37,339 nt of DNA from Candidatus Krumholzibacteriia bacterium (GTDB lineage Bacteria > Krumholzibacteriota > Krumholzibacteriia > G020349025), in contig DASRJW010000120.1 of the NCBI GenBank assembly GCA_035649275.1, forward strand, positions 1 to 37,339, read 5' to 3'. A model generated the notes under the pieces. That model was given only the letters and a program-made list of their open reading frames with translations, was not told where the DNA came from and searched no databases. This document shows, in pieces, positions 17,408-26,200 of this stretch. Within the stretch, counting starts at the first letter, position 1, and each line of letters starts with the position of its first letter. The position numbers were made by a program, and so were the translations under genes.

Positions 17408-18513
17408 TGCGCGGCTCCCGGCGCGGCAGCGCTCCCTCGACGGCGGCATGGAATCGAGGCGCGACGCGACAGGTCGCGAGCGGCGCGGCGGCGATCCTGC
17501 TCCTCCTCGGGAGTCAGGCGCGTGCCGACCACGAGGCGGACCTGAACCCATGGTACGACGGCGAGGTGCAGGTGCATCTCCGCCTCGAACGCGGCGAGGG
17601 CGCGGTCTACGCCCAGGGCGAGACGGTGCGCCTCGGCTTCAGCAGCGACGTCGACGCTTATCACCTCGTCTATGCCATCGACAGCGATGGTTTCGTGCGC
17701 CTGCTCTTCCCGCGCTGGTGGGAAGACGACGGCTGGGTTCCTGCAGGCATGGAGGTAGAGCTCGGGCCTCGGGATCTGGCCTGGCCGGCGTCACGCTGGG
17801 GGACGAGCGGCATCGTCTACGTCGAAGCGCTGGCGAGCCCCGAGCCCTTCGATTTCGCCGCTCTCGATCTGAGCCTCCGCGGTGACTGCGGCTCCTGGCG
17901 GTTGGACGGACATCCGTTCCGCATCGAGGGCGATCCCTTCTTGGCCTTCAACGACGTGCATCGCTTGCTGTTCCCGCACTGGGACGAAGCGACGTTCACC
18001 GCCGACTACAGCTACTTCTATGTGCAAGAGGTCCGCACGGCGCCGCGCTATCTCGGTTATGCCTACGAGCGCGTCTACCTGCCGCCGCCGGCTCCACGGT
18101 TCTCCGCCGGACTGCGCTTCGGCTGGAGCTGGGAGTTCGGTACCGGCTACTGCCGTCCGGTGTACAGCCGCTACTACGTCCCGGGCGTGCACGTCGTGTA
18201 TCACCCGCTGCACCACTATCACCATGTGGTGTATGCAGAGCGTCCCTTCGCCGGGCCGGCGGCGGTGGTGCCAGCGGCAATGCCGCGGGCGACGTGGCTG
18301 CCCGATCGCACCCGGGAACGCGTTGCCCTCGAGCCGTCGCGGCAGCGGGAGCGCCGCGAGCGCGTGGAGTCGCCGCGCGGCGCTCGACGCGTCCCCGCCT
18401 CGGTGCGACGGGACCTGCGGCGCGGGCAAGAGAAAGCAGAACGGCGTCCGCTGCCGCCGGATCCGAAAGCGACGCAGAAGCGGACGAAGGTGCAGGCGAA
18501 GCAGCGCAACTGA
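17407..18513 (+). CDS. DUF4384-like secreted protein
   Basis: This 368-residue protein has a long basic N-terminal region and a hydrophobic signal segment (VASGAAAILLLLGSQARA, about residues 23-40). The first half carries a DUF4384-like pattern: VYAQGETVRLGFSSDVDAY, then VYAIDSDGFVRLLFP. In known proteins this describes extracellular or periplasmic beta-domains. The middle is rich in Tyr, His and Pro (YHPLHHYHHVVY) and the tail is strongly basic, rich in Arg and Lys (about residues 295-368), which could bind polyanions such as LPS or nucleic acid. The ATG at 17407 shares bases with the previous stop and has GGAGG seven bases upstream. The partner is the coupled lipoprotein. Confidence 0.72.
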   Translation: MRGSRRGSAPSTAAWNRGATRQVASGAAAILLLLGSQARADHEADLNPWYDGEVQVHLRLERGEGAVYAQGETVRLGFSSDVDAYHLVYAIDSDGFVRLLFPRWWEDDGWVPAGMEVELGPRDLAWPASRWGTSGIVYVEALASPEPFDFAALDLSLRGDCGSWRLDGHPFRIEGDPFLAFNDVHRLLFPHWDEATFTADYSYFYVQEVRTAPRYLGYAYERVYLPPPAPRFSAGLRFGWSWEFGTGYCRPVYSRYYVPGVHVVYHPLHHYHHVVYAERPFAGPAAVVPAAMPRATWLPDRTRERVALEPSRQRERRERVESPRGARRVPASVRRDLRRGQEKAERRPLPPDPKATQKRTKVQAKQRN

Positions 18514-18523
18514 GCCTCGCCGG

Positions 18524-18553
18524 GACGCCCCAGGGCGTCGACGCGCTGGGGCG
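18524..18553. repeat. Overlapping alternative dyads after the DUF4384-like gene
   Basis: CGCCCCAG (18526-18533) pairs with CTGGGGCG (18546-18553). The overlapping GACGCC (18524-18529) pairs with GGCGTC (18534-18539). The two hairpins exclude each other. They lie ten bases after a stop codon with no T-tract, so they are more likely an mRNA 3' end stabiliser or rho-related structure than an intrinsic terminator. Confidence 0.45.
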
Positions 18554-18673
18554 ACATGGGACTGCGGGAGTGCTGTGCCCGCTCCAGCGTGCGGCAGGGA
18601 ACCCCGAGCTGACTCCGGTGCCGATCAGGGGCGGTGCCGCGAGAAGGCGAGGGGTTTCCTCCGTTCGCTGCCG

Positions 18674-18702
18674 TTGCACCGGCCCGCGCCCCTCCGTATC
18701 TT
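18674..18702 (+). promoter_or_regulatory. Possible sigma-70-type promoter for the M6-like gene
   Basis: TTGCAC, a 17-base spacer and TATCTT (4/6 to TATAAT) place the start near 18709, leaving a leader of about 38 bases before the TTG start at 18747. The -35 match is weak. Confidence 0.4.
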
Positions 18703-18746
18703 CTCGCTTGTCCGCACCCCTCTCCGACCGCAGCGTGGGAGCCCCT

Positions 18747-21700
18747 TTGCCGAGAGCCGCCCCAGCCTTCGTCCTCGCCCTCGGCTTCTGTCTCCTCTTT
18801 GCCGGTGCTCTGCACGCCGCCCCGCCGCTGCCGGGGAAGCGCGGCCGCACCACGCCGCCAGCCCACAGCGTGTCGCGTCAGAATCTTGCCGCCGCCATGG
18901 CGCGTCTGCAGGCGGGGAAAGCGCAGCGCCTCGCCACGGCGCCGGACACGCTCCGCCTCCTGGCGCTGCGGGTGGAGTTTCCCGACCTGCGCTTCGGCGA
19001 TTCCCCGCCCGGCGAGCTGCACGATCGCTTCTACTACGAAGTGCAGTTCTCCCAGGTGCAGCAGTATTTCACCGCCGCTTCGTCGGGACGGACCACGGTG
19101 CGCGTCGACGTCCCCGACGGCGTGGCGCTGGCGGCGCAACCCCAGGATTTCTACGGCGACTACGCCGCCTACGACAGCCTCATGGTGCGGCTCAGCGGGG
19201 AAGCGGTGACTTTCTTCGACCCCAGCGTCGACTTCGCCGCCTATGACGCTTGCATCGTCCTTCACGCCGGCCCCGGCCAAGAATCGGACATCGCCGGCAA
19301 CTCGCCCACCCAGATCTGGTCGGGGTTCATCGATGAGATCGCTTTCCGCGAAGTGCTCTCCACCCCGGACAGCGTGCAACTCGGCCATCCCACCGCCGAT
19401 GGGGTGCTGGTGCGCGAGGCCATCGTGCTGCCCGAGTGGGAGGTGCAGGATCTGGAGGTGACCGGGGGCACACGCACCGGGGCCCTCGGAGTCTATGCCC
19501 ACGAGATCGGCCAGAAGCTCGGCATGCTGCCCCTCTTCGACCCCGATCCCACCCCGATTCCCGATGCACAGGGTGTGGGCAACTTCTGCCTCATGGGCTA
19601 CGGGCTGTGGGTGGCGAACGGTTTCATCCCCGCCTTGCCCTGCACCTTCAACCGCATGCTCGTCGGCTGGGTGGATCCGATCGACGTCGTGGGGGACGGC
19701 GAGTTCGTGCTCCGCGACCAAGAGACCGGACCGCCGGACTCCGTCGTGGCGAGGATCCCCGTCTCGGCGCGGGAGTATTTCCTGGTCAGCTACGTGCGCG
19801 AGGACGTGGATGGGCCTGTCGTGTGCGGCGACACGCTGCTGCCGCGCTTCTTCCATTTCGAGGACAAGAACGGCAACTGCGCCTTCGACTACGTCGACAC
19901 CAACGGCGACGGCATCCTCTCCCCGGGCGATGCCATCGACACCTTCGCCGGCGCCGAGTGGGATTTCTTCCTCACCGATCTCGTGGGCCTCGACACAGCG
20001 GGCGACGGGGTCGGGCTCCTCGTCCTGCACGTGGACGAGCTGGCCATGCAGGAGGTGCTGAGCCAGGGCGGCACCAACGTGCAGAGCGATCCGCGCCGCA
20101 AGGGAGTGGACGTGGAGGAAGCCGACGGCATCGAGGATCTCGACCGTTTCCCGGACAACGTGCGCTCCTTCGGCAGCGCCGAGGACTATTTCGGTCGCAC
20201 CCACCTCTTTGCACCCGAGACCCTTCCCAGCACAGCGACCACGATGGGCGCGCCGAGCGGTGTGTCCCTCGAGCTGCTGGCGTTGCCGGACTCGACGACG
20301 AGTGCCCTCGACCCGAGCTTCCCTCTGCCCGGGGCGCGAGCCCGCTTGCAAGTACGGCTCGATGTCACGACGCGACCGGAGGTGGCGCCGCACCCCGAGG
20401 CGCGTCGACTCTTGGACGGTGAATGCGGCGCCGACCTCGTGGCCTTGCCGCAGGCCGATGGCAGCAAGGCCCTCGTCGTTCCCGGAGAAGCGGGGAAGCT
20501 GTACCTGCTCGACCGGCGCCTCGACGATCTACCCGCCGCCGATGGCGATGCCTCGACACTGTTGCCCTGGGCCGCGCTGCCGCCGGAGCGGCAGGGCACC
20601 TGGGCCAGCGCCCCGGCGGTGGGGGACCTGGATGGCGACGGCGCGAGCGAAGTCGTTCTCGTGGCCACGACGGACACGCTGCCGGGCACGCACGTTTTCG
20701 CCTGGCACCGCGACGGCAGCGGCGCGGGCAACGATGCGCTCTTCCCGCCCCTCGTCACCACGCTCGCTGGCGCGCCGCGATCCCTCGCCTTGCTCGATCT
20801 CGGCGGGACGGCGGCGGCGGAGATTGTCGTCGCCACGGAAGACGCCGGCGGCGTGCACCTGTGGACCTCGCTCCCGCCGCCGGCTTGTCCGCAGCGTGTC
20901 GCGAGCCAAGTTCCGGGCGCTCGTCTCGGCGGCGGCCCGGTGGGCGTGCGCTGGCCGACGACGGCCTCGCCCCTAGGTCTCGCCTGGGTGGAGACGGATT
21001 CGCTGGCTGCGAGTGGGAAGCTGTTCTTCCAGGTGCCGTCGAGCTGCCCCGTCGTCGGAGTTCCGTCTCCGAGTACGTCGGTGTTGCCGCTGCCGGTGGC
21101 GCCGCCCTATCGGATGCTCGCTGGCGACCTGGACGGCGACGGCGACGACGAGATCCTCCTCGCCGATGCGGCGGGGACGCTGCTCCGCGCCACGCCGACC
21201 GCGAGCGGCGCCGCGGAGGTCACGGTCTTGGAGCGTCTCGGCGAGAGCCTGCAAACGCCGCTCGCCCTCGCCGATCTGGATGGCGACGGTTCGCAGGAGA
21301 TCCTGGTGGCGAGCACGCGGGCCATGCATGTGCTCTCCTTCTCCGGCGCCGAGCGCGCCGGCTGGCCCAGCGTCTTCGCCCGCGATCCTTCCCTGGAGGC
21401 GGAGCCCGCACCGGGCGCGGGGGCGGGCACGCCTCTCGCGGCCGATCTCGACGGCGACGGCGCGGTGGAAGTGCTGCTGCATCTTCCCGGCGGGGCGCTG
21501 CTCGTCTGGGATGGGACCGGACAGCGCCGGCGCGAGCTCGAGGCAGCGCTGCCGGCGGCGCTGGCGGTGAGCCCGCTCCTGGCCGACCTGGATGGCGACG
21601 GCAGAGCCGAGCTGGCAGCGCTGGCGCGCTTCGCGCGTCTACGCGCCTGGGATCCGGCGCGGAAGGAAGTGTCCACGCAAACGGTGACGGACTGTGGTGT

Positions 21701-22076
21701 GTGGAGCTGGCCACAGCTGGGAGAAGTGGCGTGGGCGGAAGTCGGCGGCGGCAGCGGTCATGCCTTTCTCTCCCGCTTCGAGCGCGAGCTCTTGCCGCAG
21801 GGGAACGACGCCGCTCTTTCCAGCTTCGTGGTGGCGCCGAACCCGGCGACGGCGGAACTCCGGGCCCGGGTGGAGCTCACCGCTCCGGCGACCGCGTTCT
21901 GCGACCTCTACAACCTGGAGGGCGAACGGGTCCGCCGCCAGAGCCGCGCCGGGACGACGGGAGAGATCGTGGAGTTCCACCTCGATGTTTCAGCTCTGGC
22001 ATCGGGCATCTATCTCGCAAGGATGGAGCTTTCGACCGGCGGCACCAGGGTGCTTCCAGTGGCGATCCGGCGCTGA
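18747..22076 (+). CDS. M6-metallopeptidase-like secreted protein with FG-GAP repeats and T9SS-type tail
   Basis: This 1109-residue exported protein starts at the TTG at 18747, which has GGGAG five bases upstream and leads directly into the signal peptide (AFVLALGFCLLFAGALHA). A M6 peptidase-like region (about 50-400) contains AHEIGQKLGMLPLFD at 251-265. The canonical HExxHxxGxxD is altered: the second His is Gln256, and the later Asp position is not acidic. Catalysis is therefore doubtful. Calcium-loop-like DTNGDGILSPGD follows. Residues about 560-960 carry five DLDGDG repeats (VCBS/FG-GAP propeller). The last 80 residues (VVAPNPATAELRARV to the end, with YNLEGERVRR and SGIYLARM) are a T9SS type A-like sorting domain. 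It is probably surface-exposed or secreted. Confidence 0.85.
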   Translation: MPRAAPAFVLALGFCLLFAGALHAAPPLPGKRGRTTPPAHSVSRQNLAAAMARLQAGKAQRLATAPDTLRLLALRVEFPDLRFGDSPPGELHDRFYYEVQFSQVQQYFTAASSGRTTVRVDVPDGVALAAQPQDFYGDYAAYDSLMVRLSGEAVTFFDPSVDFAAYDACIVLHAGPGQESDIAGNSPTQIWSGFIDEIAFREVLSTPDSVQLGHPTADGVLVREAIVLPEWEVQDLEVTGGTRTGALGVYAHEIGQKLGMLPLFDPDPTPIPDAQGVGNFCLMGYGLWVANGFIPALPCTFNRMLVGWVDPIDVVGDGEFVLRDQETGPPDSVVARIPVSAREYFLVSYVREDVDGPVVCGDTLLPRFFHFEDKNGNCAFDYVDTNGDGILSPGDAIDTFAGAEWDFFLTDLVGLDTAGDGVGLLVLHVDELAMQEVLSQGGTNVQSDPRRKGVDVEEADGIEDLDRFPDNVRSFGSAEDYFGRTHLFAPETLPSTATTMGAPSGVSLELLALPDSTTSALDPSFPLPGARARLQVRLDVTTRPEVAPHPEARRLLDGECGADLVALPQADGSKALVVPGEAGKLYLLDRRLDDLPAADGDASTLLPWAALPPERQGTWASAPAVGDLDGDGASEVVLVATTDTLPGTHVFAWHRDGSGAGNDALFPPLVTTLAGAPRSLALLDLGGTAAAEIVVATEDAGGVHLWTSLPPPACPQRVASQVPGARLGGGPVGVRWPTTASPLGLAWVETDSLAASGKLFFQVPSSCPVVGVPSPSTSVLPLPVAPPYRMLAGDLDGDGDDEILLADAAGTLLRATPTASGAAEVTVLERLGESLQTPLALADLDGDGSQEILVASTRAMHVLSFSGAERAGWPSVFARDPSLEAEPAPGAGAGTPLAADLDGDGAVEVLLHLPGGALLVWDGTGQRRRELEAALPAALAVSPLLADLDGDGRAELAALARFARLRAWDPARKEVSTQTVTDCGVWSWPQLGEVAWAEVGGGSGHAFLSRFERELLPQGNDAALSSFVVAPNPATAELRARVELTAPATAFCDLYNLEGERVRRQSRAGTTGEIVEFHLDVSALASGIYLARMELSTGGTRVLPVAIRR

Positions 22077-22189
22077 GAGAGCGCCCGCTGGTCAGGCCGC
22101 GGGAGAGGCTCGATCCTGGCGTCCGGAAGCGTGTGGGGCGCAAGGGAGAGGGTCGTGGCGGTCGGGCGGGTTTTCCTTCACCCAGAGCG

Positions 22190-22219
22190 TTGGACGCTGG
22201 GGGCGCCAGACATTAAAAT
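22190..22219 (+). promoter_or_regulatory. Sigma-70-type promoter for the porV-like/subtilase pair
   Basis: TTGGAC (5/6), an 18-base spacer and TAAAAT (5/6) form the best-matching promoter in the window. The start would be near 22226, about 58 bases before the ATG at 22284. Confidence 0.65.
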
Positions 22220-22283
22220 GAGCGCGGACCCACCGGGGTCCCCCTGCCCGACCGACTGCTCCCCGAGGAGGACGGTTCTGTTC

Positions 22284-23243
22284 ATGCGTTCCTTTCCGCG
22301 CCCTAGTCGCGGCCGCCGGGCTCGGCTGCTCGCTGGCGCCTGGATCCTCTGCCTGGCCGCGTTGCCGGCCGCACTCCATGCCAGCGAGCCCGGCACCGCG
22401 GGCTTCCTGTCTCTCCGTCTCGGTACCGGTGCTCGCTTCGCCGGCATGGGGGACACCGGCGTCTCGCTCGCCTCCGACGCCACGGCGACCTACTGGAACC
22501 CGGCTGGTCTGGCGGCGGAAACCTCGACGAGCATCGCCTTGCAGCACAACGAATGGCTGGAGACGGTGCGGGTGGAATCGGCGTCGCTGGCGCACGCCAC
22601 CCAGATCGGCGTCTTCGGCTTGCTCTTCTCCGGCCTGTACATGGACGACATCCAGCGCCGGACGATTCCGAGCAGCATCGACGAGGGCAGCTTCAACTTC
22701 TACGAAGTGGTGGTGCAGGGCGCGTACGGCCGCCGGCTGGGCAGCATCGCCAAGCTCGGCGCCATCGACGCCGGCCTCGGCGTCAAGGGCTTGTTCAGCG
22801 GTCTCGACGACGAGAAGGCCAGTGGCTGGGCCATGGATGTCGGCGCGCGACTGCACACCCGGATCGATGGCCTCACCTTCGCGGTGGCGGGGCAGCACCT
22901 GGGCCCGGAGATGTCCTTCATCCAGGACGGCTTCGAGTTGCCGGTGACGCTGCGCGCCGGCGGTGATTACCAGCGACACTTCGCCAACCAGCGCACCGAT
23001 TTCGTGCTCGCCTACGATCTCGAGGTGGGGAACGACGACGATCCACGCAATCACTTCGGGGCCGAGATCACTTACATGGATCTCTTCAGCGTGCGCGGCG
23101 GCTGGAAGACCGGCTTCGACACCCAGAGCGGTTCCTTCGGCGTCGGCGTGCGCAAGGCGGGCTACCGCTTCGACTACGCTTTCACCGCCGTCAGCGCAGA
23201 TCTCGGCAACGCGCACCGGTTCTCCCTCGCCATCGATCTGTAA
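22284..23243 (+). CDS. PorV/PorQ-family outer membrane beta-barrel protein
   Basis: This 319-residue protein has a basic, hydrophobic signal peptide (about residues 1-32). It has the family's N-terminal signature GARFAGMGDTGVSLASDATA, followed by TYWNPAGLA. The remainder alternates beta strands and turns, ending in the aromatic/hydrophobic FSLAIDL of outer-membrane barrels. PorV of Bacteroidetes is the shuttle that hands type IX secretion cargo to the attachment complex; PorV/PorQ relatives are widespread in FCB genomes. The gene is followed after 14 bases by a large subtilase with a T9SS/FlgD-like tail, consistent with a cargo-shuttle pair. An ATG at 22284 is used because the earlier residues are not signal-like. 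Confidence 0.85.
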   Translation: MRSFPRPSRGRRARLLAGAWILCLAALPAALHASEPGTAGFLSLRLGTGARFAGMGDTGVSLASDATATYWNPAGLAAETSTSIALQHNEWLETVRVESASLAHATQIGVFGLLFSGLYMDDIQRRTIPSSIDEGSFNFYEVVVQGAYGRRLGSIAKLGAIDAGLGVKGLFSGLDDEKASGWAMDVGARLHTRIDGLTFAVAGQHLGPEMSFIQDGFELPVTLRAGGDYQRHFANQRTDFVLAYDLEVGNDDDPRNHFGAEITYMDLFSVRGGWKTGFDTQSGSFGVGVRKAGYRFDYAFTAVSADLGNAHRFSLAIDL

Positions 23244-23257
23244 GGAAGGACCACCGT

Positions 23258-26200
23258 TTGCGGCGGCCGCGGCTGTCCTCCTTCGGCCTCGTGCTCCTGG
23301 CCGTGGCCGGCGTTCCCGTCCCCGGGTGGGCCGAGCCGGTGGCGTGCGCGGTGCGGCTGGCGCCGGCGGCGCAAGCGCGACTCGGCAAGAGCCGGTCGCT
23401 TCCCGTCCTCTTCGCCGCCTTGCCGCAACCGCCGCTCGAGGCGCGGCCACTCCTCGCCGTGTCGCCCGCGACGACCTCGACCGGGGCCTCGAGCCCCGGG
23501 CCCGAGCTCTCCCATCCGCTCAACGCCTGGCAGGTGCTGCGCTTCGAAAGCGCCGCGGCACTGCAGGCGGCGCTGCCGGCGCTGCGCGCCCATTCCGATG
23601 TTCTCGAGGTCGAGCCGGTGCGGTCTCTGACGCTGGACGGCGCGATCGCCCAGCCCGCCGCTCCCGTCGCGCCCGCCGCGGTGCAGTCGGCGGAGGACGG
23701 CGAGATCCCGTGGAACGTGGAGCGCGTCGGCGCCCCGGCGGCGCTGGCCCTGGTGACGCCGGACACCACTCTGGTGGTGGCGGTCATCGACACCGGTGCC
23801 GACCTCTCGCACCCGGATCTCCAGCGGCGCTTGTGGCACAACGACGACGAGCCGGGGAACGCCAGTCCCGACGACGACGGGCGCGACCAGAATGGCGACG
23901 GCTTCGTCGAGGAATGGGAGAAGCAGGACGACGACGACAACGGCTACGTCGACGACACCTGGGGCTTCGACTTCACCGATGCACCCGGTCAGGGAGGATT
24001 CGGTGATGCCACGGTGCGCGACAACAATCCCTCCGACCAGAACGGCCATGGCACCCATGTGGCAGGCATCATCGCCGCCGATGGCAAGCTGCGCGGCGTG
24101 GCTCCCTTCGTCCGTCTCATGCCGGTGCGCGCCGCCTACAATCAGTTCTTCGGCGGGGCGCTGGAGACCGACGATGCCGCCGCAGCCATCGTCTATGCGG
24201 TGGACAACGGGGCTCGGGTCCTCAACCTCTCCTGGGGCGATCGCGAGGAGTCGAGCCTGGTGCGCGCGGCCATCGGCTACGCCGTGGCCCACGACGTCAT
24301 CGTGGTGGCGGCGGTGGGCAACAACGGCAGCGAGGCGCCGCACTTCCCCTGCGGCGATCCGCGCGTCATCGGCGTCGCTGCCAGCAATCGGAGCGGCGCC
24401 CGCGCCTCCTTCTCCAACTACGGCGCCGCAGTGGGCGTCGAGCTCGCGGCGCCGGGGGAGGAGAGCGCCTTTCCCGGCGCCGGCATCCGCAGCCTGCTGC
24501 CCCTGGACTACGACGACGACGGGGTGAAGGACGGCATCGGCGAGCGCCGCGGTACCTCCATGGCGGCGCCCCACGTGGCGGGCCTCGCCGCCATCGTCCT
24601 CTGCCGCGCCGACAAGCCCGATGCGGTGCGGGCCCGGGCACTCCTCGTGGCGGCGGCGCGGCGCGCTCCAGGGGTGGATTGGACCGCTGCTCTCGGACAC
24701 GGCGAGGCGGACGGGGTGGCCGCGGTGCAGAGCACCGACGATCTCATCGTCACGGTGCAGGCGGAAGAGCAAGAGCAGGATCGCTTCGCCCTCGTCGGCA
24801 CGGTGCTGAGCGGCGACCTCCCGCGTCGTTCCCTCACCTTGATGCATCGACCCACGGGGGAGATGCGCACCGTCCTCGCCGCAGTTCCAGGGCAGGTGGT
24901 GGCGGACACCCTCGCCGCCGCCGCTCTCGGCGGCGCTCCTCCAGGTCTCTGGGAGTACACGCTCGCGGTGCAGACCGCCGACGGGCGCCGACGCGAGAGG
25001 CACGGGGTCTTGCAGCTCGATCGCACCGCTCCCGTCGTCGACACCTTGGCGGTGCAGGAAGGATGGCGCGCCGGCGAGCCGCGCTGGCTCGTGTCCGTGC
25101 ACGCCGATGAGGCCGTCCGCTTGCGTGTGACCGCGGTCGGCGATTCTGTCCCGCTCCTCGCCGACGCCGGTTTCAGCGCCCGAGTGCAACTGGAAGAACC
25201 GGCCGTGCCGACCGCTGCGGACTGGATCGTGAGCGTGGAGAACGAAGCCGGTGGGCGGTTGGACCTTCCCGTGCCGCGTCCGCCCATGCTCTCACCCTGG
25301 CCGGGGGAGGCCGATCTGCCGGGCCCGCAAGGAGCGCTGTCCCTCCTGGACCTCGGCCCGTTCTCTCCCGAGACCTGGGGAATGTCGCCGGCCGGAGCGG
25401 TCGTCTGGGGGCGCGTCGAAGTCGGGTCGGGCCAGACGATGCAAGCGTACGCCGTGGTCGACGACCACTTCGTCCGAGTCTACGACACCGGTCGCGATGG
25501 TTTCCCGCGCAGTACCGCGGATGCCAACGGCGACGGCGCGGACGACCTGCTCTTCCAAGGACTCCCCGCCGACGGCCTGGGGATCACCTGGCTGGTGACG
25601 CGGTCACCAGGCGGCTTCCCCGATTCCGTTGCCGCCTCGTTGCGCGACCTCCGTGCCCTCGGCTTCTTCCAACTCGACGCCGATCCGGCCTTCGAAGCCA
25701 TCCTTGCCCGCGACGACGCGCTCTATCTCTACGACGACGCGGCGGGACGGGCGCCGGCGTTGCTCCAGCGGTTGGACAACCCGGTGCAAACCGGCTTCAA
25801 CGCCTGGGGCGCCGATGCGGTCGCAGGCGACCTCGACGGGGACGGCAGACTCGAGATCGCCTGCGGTGACGCCGAGGGCTTCGTCACCGTCTTCGAACGC
25901 GGAATAGATGGAATCTTCAGGCCGGAGCGACAGATCGATAGCGGCGGCACCTACGCCTATGACCTCACTGCGCTGCCCGAGGGCGGCTTCCTCGTCGGCT
26001 CCCAGCGCACCGTCGATCCCGCCGGCGATGGTTACCCCACGGCGGTGGTCGAATTCGTCAGCCACGGCAGCACGGTTCCGGGCCGTTATCCATTCCTGGC
26101 GCTGGAGAACTATCTAGATATCGGCAGCGCTCTGGCGCTGTCGCCGAGCGGCGCCGTGTGGCTCGCCCTGGTGGAGGGGCAGGATCTCTACCTGGCGCGA

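Noticed and set aside
18219-20393. A 724-codon minus-strand frame across the M6-like gene
   Set aside because: Low-complexity His/Gly/Ala-rich product without motifs. The plus strand encodes an exported multidomain protein with signal peptide and propeller repeats.
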